64,000 nt of DNA from Pegoplata infirma (taxonomy: Eukaryota > Arthropoda > Insecta > Diptera > Anthomyiidae), in assembly GCA_963921195.1 (NCBI GenBank), contig OY992536.1:98233550-98297549 (forward strand). Reading direction: 5' to 3'. Of the stretch, positions 53,092 to 63,270 are shown in pieces (position 1 is the first letter of the stretch; each line of letters opens with the position of its first letter). The notes below the pieces were generated by a model that did no database searches, had not been told where the DNA came from, and saw nothing but the letters and a program-made list of their open reading frames with translations. The position numbers and the translations under genes are program-made.

Positions 53092-55640
53092 AAAAACAAG
53101 TAAAAAAGTTAAATTCGGCTTTGTCGTGATACCCTCCACAATTTCAAAAAGATTATTGCAAAAACCTTTTTTTTTTAATGGAAATTTAAATTACTTTAAA
53201 AAAAAAAAAATTTCCACGAAAAAAAAAAAATTTAGTGAAAAAAATATCTGCGATTTTTTTCTTTTTTTGTCAAAAAATATGTTCGTATTCGTTTTAATTC
53301 CATTTGGTGTTCAAATTTGTTCACATATATCAACCAGCAGCCGAATTAAAGCATTTTGTATTTTTAGGTTATGTTGATTGTACTAAAATTTTTGAGGTGT
53401 CCTTACATTTCCGTTCATAACTTTTGAACCGCTGAACCGATGCAATACCAAACTTCTCGGGAGAACTTCCAACAAATATGTTAAGTTTCAGTCATATTCC
53501 GTGATCACCATTTCCACAGACAGACAGACAGACAGACAGACATCGCTAGAATGTCTTAAAATCGATCGGGGATCATAAATATATATGGGGCATTCCAAGC
53601 CAAATCACTCACTTTTAGACCCGACCCCTTTCGATTTATTTTATTTTTGGATATGTTTTAGTACTTATTAAATGCAACTTAGAAACCAATTTTCAACCTT
53701 TTATTTCAAGATGGTGTTGAGTAATCAATTTTTCAAAATGGCGATTTTCTCAAAAAAATTAAAAAATTGAAATTTTTAATTAATTTTGACCATTAAAAAA
53801 TATAGATATTTTAAAAAAAGTTGGACAACGTTTTGTTGGTATTTAAATGTAGTTTTAGAAAAAAAATATGAAAAAATTATTCGAAGTAATTATCACTTAT
53901 TTTTTGACGTTTAAAAATTAAAATCGACTTTTTGAAAAAGTTCGAAACCTTCGATATTTTTATAAAAAACTATAAAAATTCTACTCTAAATTATGCAACT
54001 TTTAAGCTATAATTCGAGATATGATCACAATTCTTTCTATTTTTTTTTAAATTTTTAAAATTGCACCTTTTAGTTTTTGGCTCTGATTTATTTTATATGG
54101 TGCTCCAAAAAAAATAAATTGGTAGATATTGACCCTAGCTTACACTAGATATATTTATTTCGAGGTAAAAATACGTCTCACAAAAATTTAGGACGATCGG
54201 AAATGGGTAAGGCATTTAGCATGGTCCTTGAAGTTTAAAAAACGGATTACAAGGAAAAATATGAATTTTTTTCTGTTTTCGCAATTTTTTTGGTATTTCA
54301 AGTTAAGTTTTAATTCAAGAGATTACAGAATTATGGTGTGGAGTAAAATGCCTTTCAAATAAGGTATTAAAAACTAAAATCGGTTGAAAATCAGCCAAGT
54401 TATTATAACTTCCCCAGGCATCTAGCGTGTGTCATACCACTTGATTAAAGAATACGAGTCCCCTTTTTTTAAATTTATTAAAATTTTCTACTGTAATAAC
54501 ATTTTTTCATTATTCATGTTTCAGTGTAATATTTTTTTGGTTTTTCCAAATTTTAAACCAAAAAAAATGAAAAAAATTTTTAAAATAGAGATTTCAAAAG
54601 GGTGTTGAAAATGCTGGCATTTTTAGCAATAATTTAAAACATGTTAGCAAAACACAATACCAAAAATACTTGTCATCTAATTACATTTGAACTTGAAGAA
54701 TAAAAAAATGTTATTACAGTAAAAAATTTCAATGAATTTCAAAAATTGGATTGTATTGCTTAATCAAGTGGTCTGCCTTACATTAGATGCCTGGGGAAGT
54801 TGTAATAACTTGGCTGATTTTCAACCGATTTTAGTTTTTGGAGAGGCATTTTACTCCGTATTATAATTCTGTAACCACTTGAATTTAAACTTAATTTTAA
54901 ATACCAAAAAAATTGCGAAAACAGAAAAAAATTCATATTTTTCCTTGTAATCCGTTTTTTAAACTTCAAGGACCATGCTAAACGCCTTACCCATTTCCGA
55001 TCGTCCTAAATTTTTGTGAGACGTATTTTCACCTCGAAATGAATATATCTAGGGTAAGCTAGGGTCAATATCTACCAAAAAATAGAATGAATTGTGATCA
55101 CATCTCGAATTATGGCTTAAAAGTTGCATAATTTAGAGTAGAATTTTTATAGTTTTTTATAAAAAAATCGAAGGTTTCGAACTTTTTCAAAAAGTCGATT
55201 TTAATATTTAAACGTCAAAAAATAAGTGATAGTTACTTCGAATAATTTTTTCATATTTTTTTTCTAAAACTACATTTAAATACCAACAAAACGTTGTCCA
55301 ACTTTTTTTAAAATATCTATATTTTTTAATGGTCAAAATTAATTAAAAATTTCAATTTTTTAATTTTTTTGAGAAAATCGCCATTTTGAAAAATTGATTA
55401 CTTAACACCATCTTGAAATAAAAGGCTGAAAATTGGTTTCCAAGTTGCATTTAATAAGTACTAAAACATATCCAAAAATAAAATAAATCGAAAGGGGTCG
55501 GGTCTAAAAGTGAGTGATTTGGCTTGGAATGCCCCATATACTTTGTGGGGTCCCGACCCATATTTCGATGAGTTACAAACGGAATGACAAACTTATTTAT
55601 ACCCTCTATCACTAATTGTAAGTGGAGGGTATAAAAAAAC
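53092..55640 (-). mobile_element. Mini-me-like family B element split by hairpin G1
   Basis: The 3' part is 53092-53585 (CAAGTAAAAAAGTTAAATTC, CAGACAGACAGACATCGCTAG) and the 5' part is 55539-55640 (CTTTGTGGGGTCCCGACC, TACAAACGGAATGACAAAC, CCCTCTATCACTAATTG). The break is exactly at the (TA)n beside the core. The GTCY tract is reduced to about 53517-53541. Confidence 0.75.
53586..55536. mobile_element. TA-flanked hairpin element G1, 1.95 kb
   Basis: Ends TGGGGCATTCCAAGCCAAAT and ATTTGGCTTGGAATGCCCCA, with TA outside (53584-53585; 55537-55538). The arms are closely matched for about 900 bp: GACCCGACCCCTTTCGAT / ATCGAAAGGGGTCGGGTC, AAGATGGTGTTGAGTAATCA / TGATTACTTAACACCATCTT, CCCCAGGCATCTA / TAGATGCCTGGGG. 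The centre is near 54600. No coding frame. Confidence 0.85.
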
Positions 55641-55734
55641 CAAAAAAAAACATCTGAAATTTTAACGAAAACAAATTTATAATTTAAATGAAAAGTCTAA
55701 AAATATCAGAAAATCTTATTAAGTAATGAATATA

Positions 55735-57263
55735 TGGGGCATTCCATGTCAAATCGGACACTTTGAAATTTTTTTTTTAGATTTACGTCTTAACATTTCT
55801 TTGGAACAAACTAATACCCTATATCCAATTTCTAAGGGGGCTCCCACACAAAACGACATTTTTTAAAATTTGCTCCAACTACTCTAACTGCCCTTATAGT
55901 GAGTGCCCTTAGGGCAACAAAATGTTTGACCGACCCATAATATTTTTTTATTCCAAACATTTTCTCTGAACACACCTAGCCTCTATCTTTAACTGTTAAG
56001 GCGGTCCCCATACAATTTTTTTTTATTTTTTGTAAATTTGTTTTATTTAATCAGCTTCTACCGGTCCAATGGTGCGTCCGAGAGGGGTCATTAGTAAGAC
56101 CGACCCCCAATTATTTTTACCCTACAATATTTTTTTAAAACATACCTATGCCCTATCTCCACTCCCTAAGTAGGCTCCCATACAAATAACAGTTGGAGCA
56201 AATTTTATAAAAATTTAATTTTGTATGGGAGCCTACTTAGGGAGTGGAGATAGGGCGTAGGTATATTTTAAAAAAATATTGTAGGGTAAAAATAAATTGG
56301 TGTTGGTCTCACTAATGACCCCTCTCGGACGCACCATTTGACCGGTAGAAGCTGATTAAATAAAACAAATTTACAAAAAATAAAAAAAAAATTATGGGGA
56401 CCGCCTTAACAATTAGAGATAGAGGGTAGATGTGTTCAGAGAAAATGTTTGGACTAAAAAAATATTGTGGGTCGGTCATACATTTTGTTGCCTACGTATG
56501 TTTTAAAAAAATGTTGTAGGGTAAAAATAAATGGGGTTCGGTCTCACTAATGACCTAGGGCAGTTAGAGCTGTTGGAGCAAATTTTAAAAAATGTCGTTT
56601 TGTGTAGGAGATAGGGTATTAGTTTGTTCCAAAGAAATGTTAAGACGTAAAAATTAATGGGGATCGGTCTTATAAATGACCCCTCTAAGACGCGCCATTG
56701 GAGCAGTAGTAATGATTTTAAGATTGGAAAATTACAATAAAATTTTTTCAAAAAATTTAAAAAAATAGTAATAATCGTTATCCCACGATCCTCCTGGGCA
56801 AAAAATTTTTAGAATTTTTACACAAAAATATTTCAAAAAAATCGAAGAGTACAAACATTTTCAAAAATTAAATTTTAATTTTGAAACTTAAAAATCGCAT
56901 ACTAGAGCGCTTTTAAGAATTTTTTGGTATTGTTTTTAAAAAAGTACGTAAAAAAAATTTTTTTTGAAAAAAAAAAATTGAAATTGGGACAATTATTGAA
57001 GAAGTTATGAGTAAAAGAAGTTTGAGTAAAGGAACAAACTACCAATTTTTAAAAATTCGATATCTTTTAAACGGGTCATCAACAAAATCTGAAAATTTAA
57101 CACGAAGGGTACTAAAAACTGTAAACATTTTAGAAAAATTTAAAAAAAAAATCTGAAAATTTACCACGAAGGAGTTTTTGAAGAGTACTAAAAACTGTAA
57201 AAAAATTGGGAAAATCTAAAAAAAAAAAAAAATTCAAAGTGTCCGATTTGACATGGAATGCCC
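55735..57263. mobile_element. Hairpin element G2, 1.53 kb
   Basis: Ends TGGGGCATTCCATGTCAAAT and ATTTGACATGGAATGCCC, with TATA outside. The inner arms around 56190 are almost perfect: GGAGCCTACTTAGGGAGTGG / CCACTCCCTAAGTAGGCTCC; GAGAGGGGTCATTAG / CTAATGACCCCTCTC. The outer 12 bp equal G1 but the interior is unrelated. The 82-codon minus frame 56503-56751 is arm sequence. Confidence 0.75.
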
Positions 57264-57265
57264 TA

Positions 57266-57450
57266 TATATACTTTGTGGGGTCCCGACCCATATTTTGAT
57301 GAGTTACAAACGGAATGACAAACTTATTTATACCCTCTATCACTAATTGTAAGTGGAGGGTATAAAAAACCAAAAAAAACATCTGAAATTTTAACGAGAA
57401 AAAATTGTAATTTTAAAGAAAATTCTAAAAATATCCGCTATATCAGAAAA
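57266..57450 (-). mobile_element. Second mini-me B 5' head (duplicate of 55539-55720)
   Basis: Repeats 55539-55720 almost base for base (ACTTTGTGGGGTCCCGACCC, CACTAATTGTAAGTGGAGGG, ACATCTGAAATTTTAACGA), including about 80 bp beyond the mini-me end. The flank was therefore duplicated too. G2 sits exactly between the two copies. Confidence 0.75.
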
Positions 57451-58439
57451 TCTTTTAACTTAAAAGAGAATAACGATTGAATTATTAAATTTTAATAACT
57501 ATTTTCATAATTAATTTTTTTGGAGTTTTTTATTGACATTTAACATAAAGTTCTGTACGACATTCTAATGCCAGATCTGTACAGATGTTCTATGAGATTA
57601 CTTTTTTTTAAGCAATAAATGAAAAATCGATTATGAGAATATCATAAATATAAATTTTAGGCCTCGAATTAGAATAATAACCTAATCGAAAACTCTAATC
57701 GGATTTTGCCAAATTTTTACAATTTTTTTCTTTTAACATCAATTTTTAAAACGCATTTTTCCTTATTTTGAATCCAAATGGTGTTTTTAAAAAATAAGTA
57801 TCAAAAAAAGAACAAAAATTTTTTTACACATATTTAAAATGTGCTTAAATATTGCCAGAGTGTATGTTTATTAAAATAACAATACCCATACATTTACATT
57901 TACACAGATTTTATATGTAGAAAAAAAAAAAAAAAAACAAAAATAAATTGTTAACAATGAAATATTGGCTGAATATAGACAAGCTTTCATTTTCGCAGCA
58001 ATACCGTTATTAACACAACGAAACAAGTAGAAGAATCTACCAAACAAACAAAAGAAGCAACAACTAAAAAAAAACACAACACTTCGATACAATACAAGAA
58101 ACAACAACAGCAAAAAAATATATATTTTTTTTTCAAATTAAATGTAAAAATTAATTAAAAAAAAAAAAAATACAAAAACTCTAACAAAAACCTACTGCAA
58201 TTAACCCTTTTGTCTTCTTTTTATACTTAACACTCATAGAATTATTTTCTTTTTTTTTTGTAAAAATAGTTGTAACCGCGATAAAATATTTTGTTCTTTA
58301 CAATTTTTTTTGTTAAAATTTAAAATTTCGTTAGTGGGAATCAAAAAATTTACATGTTAGTGGACAACAATTTCTTCTTCTACAATTTTTCAAAAAAAAA
58401 CCTTTAAGAAACTTAAAGTAGGTCAATCAAAACACAGGC
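57451..58439. other. AT-rich sequence, no gene seen
   Basis: Homopolymer-rich with AACAACAACAGC-type patches near 58050-58115. The 80-codon minus frame at 57871-58113 is F/L-rich translation of A-tracts. No gene. Confidence 0.4.
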
Positions 58440-58856
58440 CGATTCAATCTTTATTCAGTTACATCTTTATGGATATACGCATTAGTTAGTATGAAGATGA
58501 GTCTAGGTTAGGTAAGAAGACAACCGCCTAGTGGCCAGCTCATATACATATGTCCATCGAAGAACGGCTTCCGTTGTGTTTGATGAAGGAGAAGGGAAGG
58601 AAAAAGATGTAGTGAAAGAGATAGGAAAGAATGCTCAAGAGGCCTCATTGGGATCCAAACTAAATTGGTCCGAATCCCGGATGAACAAGTTTATTTCACG
58701 GATATTTATAACTGATAAAAATGCTAAATCCGCCAGTATCGGGCTACCATAATGTTCGCGCCTCTGATGGGCGTATGCCGGACATTGACAGGGAAAGTTC
58801 GATGCAATATCTTTCTCCTCCACGTCCTGACAACTCCCAATAGTCGCACAAAAAAA
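58440..58856 (-). pseudogene. LINE ORF2 C-terminal tail and 3' UTR fragment
   Basis: On the minus strand, bases 58856-58634 read as the zinc-knuckle-like tail found after RT/RNase H in I/LOA-type LINEs: CATIGSCQDVEEKD, then PCQCPAYAHQRRE, then a hydrophobic ILADLAFLS block, ending in a stop after DPNEAS. It parallels the tail of the LINE at 27770-27949 (CVAC...CCCPAF). Downstream, 58633-58440 would be the 3' UTR and includes an AATAAA-containing stretch (CTGAATAAAGATTG, at about 58452). The RT and RNase H are absent. The plus-strand frame 58531-58752 is its shadow. Confidence 0.6.
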
Positions 58857-58898
58857 AACATTGGGGAAAAAAATTGAGTAATCACTTGTTTAAATTAA

Positions 58899-59927
58899 AA
58901 CAAGTAGAAAAGTTAAATTCGACTTTGCCGAATCTATGAATACCCTCCACAAAGCATTTTTTTAAAGGGTAGTAAATTTTTTAACGTGAAAAAATTAACA
59001 ATTTTGATTAGAAATATTTTATTTCGAGTAAAAAACTCTTTTTTTGTCATTTAAAAAAAAAATTACTAATTTTTTTTTTTTGAGTGTAAAATTTTTTTCG
59101 AGTGTAACGTTTTTTACACTACATGTAAAAATATTTTTGAGTGAATGCACGTACGTATGTACACAAAATATTGTAATTTTTGTAAAAAAAAACTTAATTT
59201 TTTTTTTGTGTTTATTTTTTTTTCAGTGTAAAATTTTTTTTGAGTGTAAAACTTTTTTTGAGTGTAAAATTTTTTTCGAGTGTAATTTTTAAGTTACCAA
59301 TGCTTTTAAAACTAAACAAGTTTAAAAATCATTGCTTTAAAATTAATCAAGTTTGAAAAGCATTGTTTAGTTACCACCAATGCTTTTAAAACTTGTTAAA
59401 ACACGTGGCATTTTAGATGAAACTAATCTGAAATTCAGGGTTTTGCTTATAACTTTTGAACCACTGGACCGATTGAGCTGAAATTTAATACCAAACAGAC
59501 CCGGGGAACGGCAAAGATACATGCCAAGCATTAGTAGTCTCATTATTGTCTTTCGAAAGTTATCGTGTTTTTTATCTCGTAAATTCGCAAAACACCCTTG
59601 CCGAAATTTACTCTTTTGCTCATAACTTTTGAACCACTGGACCGATTTGGCTGGATTGCAATACCAACCTGACCAGGTAAATGACAAACATATATGCCAA
59701 ACTTCAGTAGCCTCTATAAAGTCTTTCAAAAGTTAGCGTGTTTTCTACGGACGGACAGACAGACAGACGGACGGACGGACGGACGGACGGACATCGCTAG
59801 ATCGACTTAAAATCGATCGAGGATCATAAATATATATACTTTATGGGGTCCTAGACCAATATTTCGAGGTGTTACAAACGGAATGACAAACTTATATATA
59901 CCCTCTATCACTAGAGTGGAGGGTATA
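58899..59927 (-). mobile_element. Mini-me-like family B element, complete
   Basis: Both ends are present: CAAGTAGAAAAGTTAAATTC ... CTTTGCCGAATCTATGAATA at the 3' end, and CCCTCTATCACTAGAGTGG ... GGGTATAA at the 5' end. Two internal diverged copies of TTTTGAACCACTGGACCGAT (59452 and 59626) precede a GACGGACA (GTCY reversed) tract at about 59749-59791 and the core ATCATAAATATATATACTTT, which is the uninterrupted form of the G1 target. Confidence 0.85.
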
Positions 59928-60088
59928 AAAAAAATAATTTCCGCAATTAAAAATTTAATCAAAAGTTTTTAAAAAAATTTAAAAAAAGTTGAAAGAAAGT
60001 ACGTGGTGAGGTTGTGATTGCTAGAAATAGAATTGTAGTGTTGGAAACTGTCAAAATTTATTCTGTAGAAACTATAAATATTCACATA

Positions 60089-60622
60089 TGAGTCATTCCA
60101 AGTCAAACCGAACACTTTTATGACCTCACTATTTTTATTTGTCTCATATTCTTGAACATATTTTCTAAATGGAAAAATATTTTACACGTGTTTCAGGAAA
60201 AAAATTTAAAAAATTTTTTTTGCAAAGTTTTTTGCATTTGAAAATCGATAAAAATATGAAAAACGCTCAAACAGACCAACATTTAAAACGTTGTTTTTCT
60301 AAAACTAATAAGCGGATTTAAAAAGTAACAACTCATTTTAAAGATCATTTATTCTACTTTTAAAAAAATATTTTTTATTTGTTTTTAATTTTTTTGTTTT
60401 TTCAACTTTTTTATTTTTAACCTTTATTTTCAGTTTTTAATTTTTAGCCCCCAGTTAAAATTTTAAACAAAATACAGTTTGTGTTTACTCTAATTCTGAA
60501 GATACCATAAAAGTTTCAAGGTGGAGAGATTTCTGGATCTATATTTAATTTTTTTTGTAAATTTTTCCCTAAATTTTTCAAAGAAAATTTATTTAAAATT
60601 CGGTTTGACATGGAATGACTCA
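60089..60622. mobile_element. Hairpin element G3, 534 bp
   Basis: Ends TGAGTCATTCCAAGTCAAAC and GTTTGACATGGAATGACTCA beside TA (60087-60088; 60623-60624). Its terminus is a variant of the G1/G2 terminus (TGRGKCATTCC) followed by CGAACACTTT, as in G2. The interior is weakly palindromic and AT-rich. Confidence 0.7.
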
Positions 60623-60629
60623 TACATAA

Positions 60630-61253
60630 ATAAGTAAAAAAGTTATAGTCGGTCAAGACTGACCATATGATACCCTACACCACTGTTTCCCGGAAAATGG
60701 GTCCCAAGTCCAAACATGGAACGATTGGATCTGTCGTTGTTAGATCTTAATTTAGTGTAGAAAACACACACAGGTCAAATTTTAGTGGAATTGGCTTATT
60801 TTTTTGACAATTGACCGATTTAACTGAATATCGGTCCAAATTTGTATATGGGGGACTAAGTTCAAAAATGGTCCAATTATATTCCGATTTGATAAGGTTA
60901 CTTAAGTACACGCTTAAAACCTAAAAATAAAATGTTTATCAAATATTTCCATTTTTATGGAAATATTTGATAAACATTTTTTTTCCAATTTCAATGGACG
61001 TCCTTGGGCCACTGGAAGCTTAAGTTTTAAATTTCAAGTCAATTGATTGAAAATTGCGACCTGTATGGAGCTTAAACCGATAGATGGACTGACGGACGGA
61101 CGGACATCGCTAAATCGACTCAAAAAGTAATTCTGAGTCGATCGGTATACTTAAAGGTGTGTCTTGGACCAATATTTCGGGTAGTTACTAACATCAGCAC
61201 TAACTCATATACCCTGTACCACAGAGTGGTGGTACAGGGTATATAACTGGGGT
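60630..61253 (-). mobile_element. Mini-me-like family A element with internal deletion
   Basis: 3' end AAGTTATAGTCGGTCAAGAC, body to about 60960, then a jump to TTCAATGGACGTCCTTGGGCC (about 60990). Next come a GACGGACGGACATCGC tract (61089-61106), the core TTCTGAGTCGATCGGTATAC, and CCTGTACCACAGAGTGGTGG at the 5' end. It lacks about 200 bases found in the copies at 1735 and 3571. Confidence 0.75.
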
Positions 61254-61371
61254 GTTTGAAACCGGTTATTTTTCTGTTTTAAATTTATTTATGTTGGTAA
61301 TTTTTTACAAGACTTAATCGACACGTGTTTCGGCATTTGTCAGATCCCATTATAAAGATTATTTATATAAC

Positions 61372-62366
61372 AAGTTGAAAAGTTAGATTCGACTTGGCCG
61401 AATCTACGAATACGCTCCGCAATGCCCTTTTAAAGAATGGTAAATTTTCTAACGTGAAAAATTTTAAATTTTTGATTATAAATATTTTATTTTGATTAAA
61501 GAACTTTCTTTTGTCATTTTTGTAAAAAAAAATAAAAATTACAAATTTTTTTTTAGTGTAAATTTTTTTAATGTAAAAATGTTTTTGAGTGACACAAATA
61601 CTTTTTAAAGTAATTTTGTGGCTTTCCAATATTTTTAAAGCTTGTTTTTTTAAGGCTAGATTTTTTCAGCACGGGAATTTAAGGTGAAACTAATCTGAAA
61701 TTCACAGTTTTGCTAATAACTTTTGAACCACTAGACCGATTTGGCTGAAATTCAATTCGAACTAGGACACGGGAACAACAAATATATATTCAGCATCCTC
61801 AGAGTTGCCTTTTGCAAGTTATCGTGTTTTTTATCTCGTAAATTCACGAAAAACCCTTGCCGAAATTCAGTCTTTTGCTCATAACTTTTGAACCACTGGA
61901 CCGATTTCGCTGGATTGCAATACAAAGCTGACCAGGTCAATGCCCAACATAAATGCCAAACTTCAGGAGCCGCCATAAAGTCTTCAAAAGTTAGCGCGTT
62001 TTCAACAGACAGACAGACGGACGGACATCGCTAGGTCGTCTTAAAATCGATCGAGAATCATAAATATATATACTTTATGGGGTCCTAGATCAATATTTCG
62101 AGGTGTTACACACACACATGATTTTTTGATCACATGATCAATTATTTTTATTTATTCTTTCTAATTATTTACAACTCATTTTTAATAAATTTATCCTAAC
62201 CGAGAACTGGTAACAATGACCGTCCTCTCGTTGTAGCGAAAAAAAAACCCACGACTCCCACGTTGAAAGGCTAGCACGCTACCTACTAGCCTGCGGGGGC
62301 CCCCGAGGTGTTACAAACGGAATGACAAACTTATATATACCCTCTATCACTATAAAAAGGAGGGGG
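61372..62366 (-). mobile_element. Mini-me-like family B element carrying a SINE
   Basis: 3' end TTCGACTTGGCCGAATCTAC, duplicated internal motif TTTTGAACCACTAGACCGAT / CACTGGACCGATTTCGC, GTCY tract (62008-62027), core GATCGAGAATCATAAATATA, and 5' end CTTATATATACCCTCTATCAC at 62330-62350. The SINE at 62111-62303 interrupts the 5' region at CGAGGTGTTACA. Confidence 0.8.
62111..62303 (-). mobile_element. tRNA-derived SINE, copy 2, with 12-bp target duplication
   Basis: Read on the minus strand: GCAGGCTAGTAGGTAGCGTG (A-box region), a decayed B box (GTCGTGGGTTTTTTTTCGC), CGCTACAACGAGAGGACGGT, CATTGTTACCAGTTCTCGG and an AT/TG-rich tail. It is flanked by CGAGGTGTTACA on both sides (62099-62110; 62304-62315), which other mini-me B copies contain once. 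A duplication of this length fits LINE-assisted target-primed insertion. Confidence 0.8.
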
Positions 62367-62439
62367 GAAGTGTGTGTACAAAGAATTAACGAATTTTCAA
62401 CATTTAATATTTTTGATTATTTTGAAAATATTTCTAAAT
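62367..62439. other. Short AT-rich gap
   Basis: Includes a GAGGGGGGAAGTGTGTG patch at the mini-me edge, otherwise nothing. Confidence 0.35.
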
Positions 62440-62640
62440 ATACTCAATTAATTTTAACCCCAGGTTCTCTTTATTGTTGTTGGTTTTGAGGGATTTGTCA
62501 GCATATCGAGAAGGCGATTTTAAAAAATTGTTCTGATAGTAGACTCGTCTTAAGGAGGCCAAAATATTTTATAAAATGTGTTCTAGAACTGTAATTATTT
62601 TAAGCAACATTTTTGTAGAAATTAAAATTTTTCTTACAAT
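62440..62640 (+). repeat. Fragment of dispersed repeat D
   Basis: Inverted counterpart of 1-382: TTTTAACCCCAGGTTCTC, GAGAAGGCGATTTTAAAAAA, GTAGACTCGTCTTAAGGAGG. The last phrases also resemble 42362-42430. Confidence 0.45.
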
Positions 62641-63270
62641 GAAAAAAGCTATGCAACACTTTACGAAAAATCTTTGGTAGCAATTTCTTTCTTATAAAAT
62701 TAAGCTAATTTTATTTTATGAAAAAAAAAATATTTTAGTAGCAAATTTAACACATAAATAAATTTTTAAGATTTGAAGTACAGCCCCACAATGACTAAAT
62801 TGATTTTGAGTTGATATTTATAACTATTTTTTGTAAAAATACTGATATTTGTGAACTTTTGTTCATTTAGTAGATCAATATAAATCAAGTTCGTTTCTTA
62901 AGTCTTTTGTTTTATTTTGTTTGCGCAACAGAAAATTAAATTTTCCTGGTAAAACTTATTAAATAATAAATTTTGATTAATTCTAAAACATAAAATATAT
63001 TTTTCTGTAAAATTTTGATAATATAAACTTAAAATTTAATTGATTAAAAATTATATAAAATTTAATTAAAAAAATGTTAAACTTATTTAATAATCTTTTT
63101 TTTTAATAAACCCAACTGAAAACATAAAGGTTAAAACGCAAAAATAAATTTTAAAAACAGCAACACCACCAACAACAAAAAAAAACAGCAACAACAACAA
63201 CAATGCAATTAAAGTCTGAATATATAAACATATTTGAATTAAAATTCTTCTATTTTTTTATCATATAGCA
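62641..63270. other. AT-rich DNA, no gene seen
   Basis: Contains one TTCTTAAGTCTTTTGTTTTA motif (about 62895) and, from 63150, AACAGCAACAACAACAAC-type CAA/CAG triplets. No gene. Confidence 0.4.
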
